Assembly: GCA_025938035.1 (NCBI GenBank)
Contig: JAICQE010000176.1
Span: forward strand, 1-8,700
Source: Vicinamibacteria bacterium
GTDB taxonomy: Bacteria > Acidobacteriota > Vicinamibacteria > Vicinamibacterales > UBA2999
Length of the DNA stretch: 8,700 nt
Direction: 5' to 3'
The notes under the pieces are model-generated. The model was given only the letters and a program-made list of their open reading frames with translations, was not told the origin of the DNA and made no database searches. The position numbers and the translations under genes were made by a program. Shown here piece by piece: positions 5,875-8,700 of this stretch; position 1 is the stretch's first letter; every line of letters begins with the position of its first letter.

Positions 5875-5893
5875 CTCTACCCGGTACTATAAA
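5864..5893 (+). promoter_or_regulatory. Candidate sigma-70-type promoter for ppx/gppA
   Basis: GTGACA (5864-5869) matches TTGACA in five of six positions and TATAAA (5888-5893) matches TATAAT in five of six, with an 18-bp spacer. The start of transcription would fall near 5900, leaving a short leader before ATG 5917. The -35 lies inside the first codons of the divergent CHAD gene. This is the best-formed promoter seen in the window. Confidence 0.5.
5886..5891 (-). promoter_or_regulatory. Possible -10 element (TATAGT) for the CHAD operon, overlapping the ppx -10
   Basis: Read on the minus strand the same AT patch gives TATAGT, five of six to TATAAT, 11 nt before the CHAD ATG. It overlaps the forward TATAAA by four bases, so one near-symmetric core could serve both directions. 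No minus-strand -35 is convincing. Confidence 0.4.
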
Positions 5894-5916
5894 TCGGCGC
5901 GACCGGCGCCTGGCTC

Positions 5917-7524
5917 ATGCGCGTAGCGGCGATCGACATCGGCACGAATTCGATTCACATGCTCGTCGTGCGCGTGCGCGAGGATCTCTCGTTCGAGGTC
6001 ATCGATCGCGAAAAGGCCATGGTCCGGCTCGGCGCGGGCGGCCTCGACGGTAAGGCACTCACGGCAGAGGCGATGAACGCCGCCCTGCAGGCGCTGACCA
6101 AGTTCAAACGCGTGGCCGAGGCCCGTCAGGTCGATGCCGTCCTCGCCGCCGCAACCAGCGCCACGCGGGAAGCACGAAACGGCGGCGAGTTCCTCGCCCG
6201 CATCGAGCGCGAAACAGGCATCCGCGCCCGGATTATCACCGGCGCGGACGAAGCGCGGTTGATACACCAGGCGGCGGTTTACGGTGTCGACGTCGGCAGC
6301 GGGCGCGCCGTGGTGATCGACATCGGCGGCGGGAGCGTGGAAATCACGCTGGGGACGGCCAAGACGATCCAGCTGGCGCGCAGTTTCAAGCTCGGCGTGA
6401 TCCGTCTGACCGAACGCTTCGTGCGCAGCGACCCGCTGTCGGATCGGAATGAGCGACGTCTGGTGAAGCACATCCAGGATGAAATCGACCGCTACTGCAC
6501 GCAGATCACGGAGGCCGGCTTCGACCGGGTCATCGGCACGTCGGGGACGATTCTCAGCCTCGGCGCGGTCGCCAGCACCATGTCGCGCGGAACGCTGCCG
6601 TCCGAACTGCGCAACCTGCAGGTCACCGCCAAGCAGATACGCCGGCTGCGCAAGACGTCGGTCCGGCTCGACATCGAACAGCGCCTGCTGCTGCCGGGGC
6701 TCGATCCGCGGCGCGCCGACCTGATGGTGGCCGGCGCCGTCCTGGTCGACACGATCCTGCGGCGCCTGGGCGCCGAGGAGCTTACACTCTGCGATCTCGC
6801 GCTGCGTGAAGGGCTGGTGCTCGACTACGTCCGGCGGAACAAGCGCCGCATCGAGCGGGTGGATGCGATCCCCGACGTCCGGCGGCGCAGCACGATCGAG
6901 CTGGCCGAGCGCTGCAACTACGACGCGGCACATGCACAGCACATCGCGCGGCTCGCCCTGGCGCTGTTCGACCAGACGCGATCCCTGCACGGCATGACCG
7001 ACCGGGAGCGCGAGTGGCTGGAGTTCGCGGCGCTGCTGCACGACATCGGCGGGCTGATCAGCTTCGTCCGTCACCACCGGCACTCCTACTACCTGATCAA
7101 GAACGGCGACCTGCGCGGCTTCCAGCCCGACGAAATCGAAGTGATCGCGCTCGTGGCCAGATACCACCGACGCGACACGCCAAAACGGTCGCACGACGAA
7201 TACGCGGGGCTTCCGGCCTCGCTGCGGCGTGCTGTCCGGCTGCTGGCGTCGATCCTGCGCGTCGCGGAAAGCCTCGATCGCAGCCATGGCCAGGTGATTT
7301 CCAGCCTCGAGCTGCGCGACGCCGGCGAGGCCGTGGCGCTGCGCATTCGCACGGCCGCGAATGCCGACGCCGAGCTCGAGCTGTGGGCGACCGCGCGCCA
7401 TCTGGGACCGTTCGAAAAGCTGGTACGCAAGACGGTGAAGCTGGAACTGGCGAGCGAGCAGCGCGTCGAGCGGCGACGCCCTGCGGGATTGCTGGCAGTC
7501 GACAGGACGGTACCACTAAAATAG
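5917..7524 (+). CDS. ppx: Ppx/GppA phosphatase with C-terminal HD domain (exopolyphosphatase / pppGpp phosphatase)
   Basis: A 535-residue member of the Ppx/GppA family, similar in length to E. coli Ppx (513). The N-terminal actin-like ATPase fold shows DIGTNS (7-12) and the second phosphate-binding loop DIGGGSVE (135-142); the segment LARSFKLGVIRLTERF is also typical. The C-terminal part has an HD-type domain with H342 and the H375-D376 pair in LLHDIGG, then the family's HHRHSYYLI and GF..DE segments. Ppx cuts terminal phosphate from polyphosphate; GppA converts pppGpp to ppGpp; sequence alone does not separate them. It is cytoplasmic. ATG start is preceded by a good promoter but no clear Shine-Dalgarno sequence. 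It is divergent from the CHAD gene and 5 nt ahead of yacG, so yacG and gltA may be cotranscribed. Family firm; exact substrate uncertain. Confidence 0.93.
   Translation: MRVAAIDIGTNSIHMLVVRVREDLSFEVIDREKAMVRLGAGGLDGKALTAEAMNAALQALTKFKRVAEARQVDAVLAAATSATREARNGGEFLARIERETGIRARIITGADEARLIHQAAVYGVDVGSGRAVVIDIGGGSVEITLGTAKTIQLARSFKLGVIRLTERFVRSDPLSDRNERRLVKHIQDEIDRYCTQITEAGFDRVIGTSGTILSLGAVASTMSRGTLPSELRNLQVTAKQIRRLRKTSVRLDIEQRLLLPGLDPRRADLMVAGAVLVDTILRRLGAEELTLCDLALREGLVLDYVRRNKRRIERVDAIPDVRRRSTIELAERCNYDAAHAQHIARLALALFDQTRSLHGMTDREREWLEFAALLHDIGGLISFVRHHRHSYYLIKNGDLRGFQPDEIEVIALVARYHRRDTPKRSHDEYAGLPASLRRAVRLLASILRVAESLDRSHGQVISSLELRDAGEAVALRIRTAANADAELELWATARHLGPFEKLVRKTVKLELASEQRVERRRPAGLLAVDRTVPLK
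7517..7522 (+). promoter_or_regulatory. Possible -10 element (TAAAAT) for yacG
   Basis: The hexamer matches TATAAT in five of six positions, overlaps the ppx stop codon and ends 7 nt before the yacG ATG. It would put the transcription start at or next to the start codon, giving yacG-gltA a leaderless transcript apart from read-through from ppx. No -35 at good spacing is seen. Confidence 0.3.
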
Positions 7525-7529
7525 TTCGG

Positions 7530-7721
7530 ATGGACGAGCCGCCGTTGTGCGTGCTGTGCCGCGTGCGGCCGCGCGACGTGCGGTGGCGGCCGTTCTGCAG
7601 CGAACGGTGCCGGAACGAAGACCTGGCGCGGTGGGCCGACGGGCGCTACCGGGTTGCCGGTGATCCCGTGCCGAATCCCGACAACGATCACGACGAGCCC
7701 GACCCGGATACCAACGACTGA
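7530..7721 (+). CDS. yacG: DNA gyrase inhibitor YacG, small zinc-binding protein
   Basis: A 63-residue protein, the usual length for YacG (E. coli 65). Four cysteines, C7-x2-C10-x12-C23-x3-C27, form the zinc site, in the typical context CVLC ... PFCSERC, followed by the DLARW and YRV segments of the family. E. coli YacG binds GyrB and inhibits DNA gyrase. The cysteine spacing between the two pairs is 12, shorter than the 15 I recall for E. coli YacG. The C-terminal tail (about residue 48 on) is highly acidic and probably disordered. ATG start lies 5 nt after the ppx stop; stop is TGA, 16 nt before gltA. In E. coli yacG sits with coaE; here it lies between ppx and gltA. A generic small zinc-ribbon protein is the only alternative and is less likely. 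Confidence 0.88.
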   Translation: MDEPPLCVLCRVRPRDVRWRPFCSERCRNEDLARWADGRYRVAGDPVPNPDNDHDEPDPDTND

Positions 7722-7737
7722 AACGCGCCCTCTTCTT

Positions 7738-8700
<963 letters not shown>

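Noticed and set aside
5896..5910. Short inverted repeat GGCGC/GCGCC in the ppx leader
   Set aside because: Five-base GC arms are expected by chance in sequence this GC-rich.
5887..7401. Long open frame of about 504 codons on the - strand
   Set aside because: Entirely antisense to ppx/gppA, whose motifs are unmistakable; low-complexity composition and no domain.
7014..7721. A 235-codon reading of the yacG frame starting inside ppx
   Set aside because: Only the last 63 codons, from ATG 7530, look like a protein family; the upstream part is an out-of-frame reading of ppx.

Overview
The window is a compact, GC-rich bacterial chromosome segment carrying eight protein genes, seven of them recognisable housekeeping or phosphate-metabolism families. 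I see no insertion sequences, phage genes, CRISPR arrays, tRNAs or rRNAs. Gene content (glycogen-type GlgC, a fused membrane/spermidine-synthase protein, a Ppx/GppA-HD protein, YacG, type II citrate synthase), high GC and the style of the intergenic repeats would fit an acidobacterium-like Gram-negative, for example the class Vicinamibacteria. That placement is a guess from style, not proof.

Layout. On the + strand, 3-518 is the C-terminal end of glucose-1-phosphate adenylyltransferase. It converges on an 819-residue fusion (3001 to 542, - strand) that joins an internally duplicated membrane domain to a spermidine-synthase-like domain. A 65-bp divergent spacer follows, holding an exact 8-bp inverted repeat and -10-like hexamers for both directions. 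A single-domain CheY-like receiver (3067-3489, +) converges on a - strand run read CHAD protein (5874 to 4975), SixA-type phosphohistidine phosphatase (4968 to 4462), diacylglycerol/sphingoid-type lipid kinase (4425 to 3529). Divergent from CHAD across 42 bp is ppx/gppA with an HD domain (5917-7524, +), followed closely by the small zinc protein yacG (7530-7721) and gltA (7738 to the window edge, 3' incomplete).

How the genes fit together. CHAD proteins are known to bind polyphosphate, Ppx degrades polyphosphate (and in some versions pppGpp), and SixA removes phosphate from histidine. CHAD, SixA and Ppx-HD side by side, sharing a divergent promoter region with a lipid kinase behind them, look like a polyphosphate/phosphohistidine control module. 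The enzyme families are known; the idea that this set works as a unit is inference.

The most unusual feature is between the genes. Three gaps are filled almost to the base by three different short repeats: a palindromic GAATTC(T/A) heptamer array between glgC and the fusion gene, twin TCCGGC/GCCGGA hairpins between the receiver and the lipid kinase, and a CTACCAA heptamer array between sixA and the lipid kinase. In the first two the repeat itself supplies a stop codon of a flanking gene, and in the third it reaches into the start codon. A second theme is the lack of clear Shine-Dalgarno sequences, with -10-like hexamers 5 to 11 nt before several start codons, suggesting leaderless or very short leaders.
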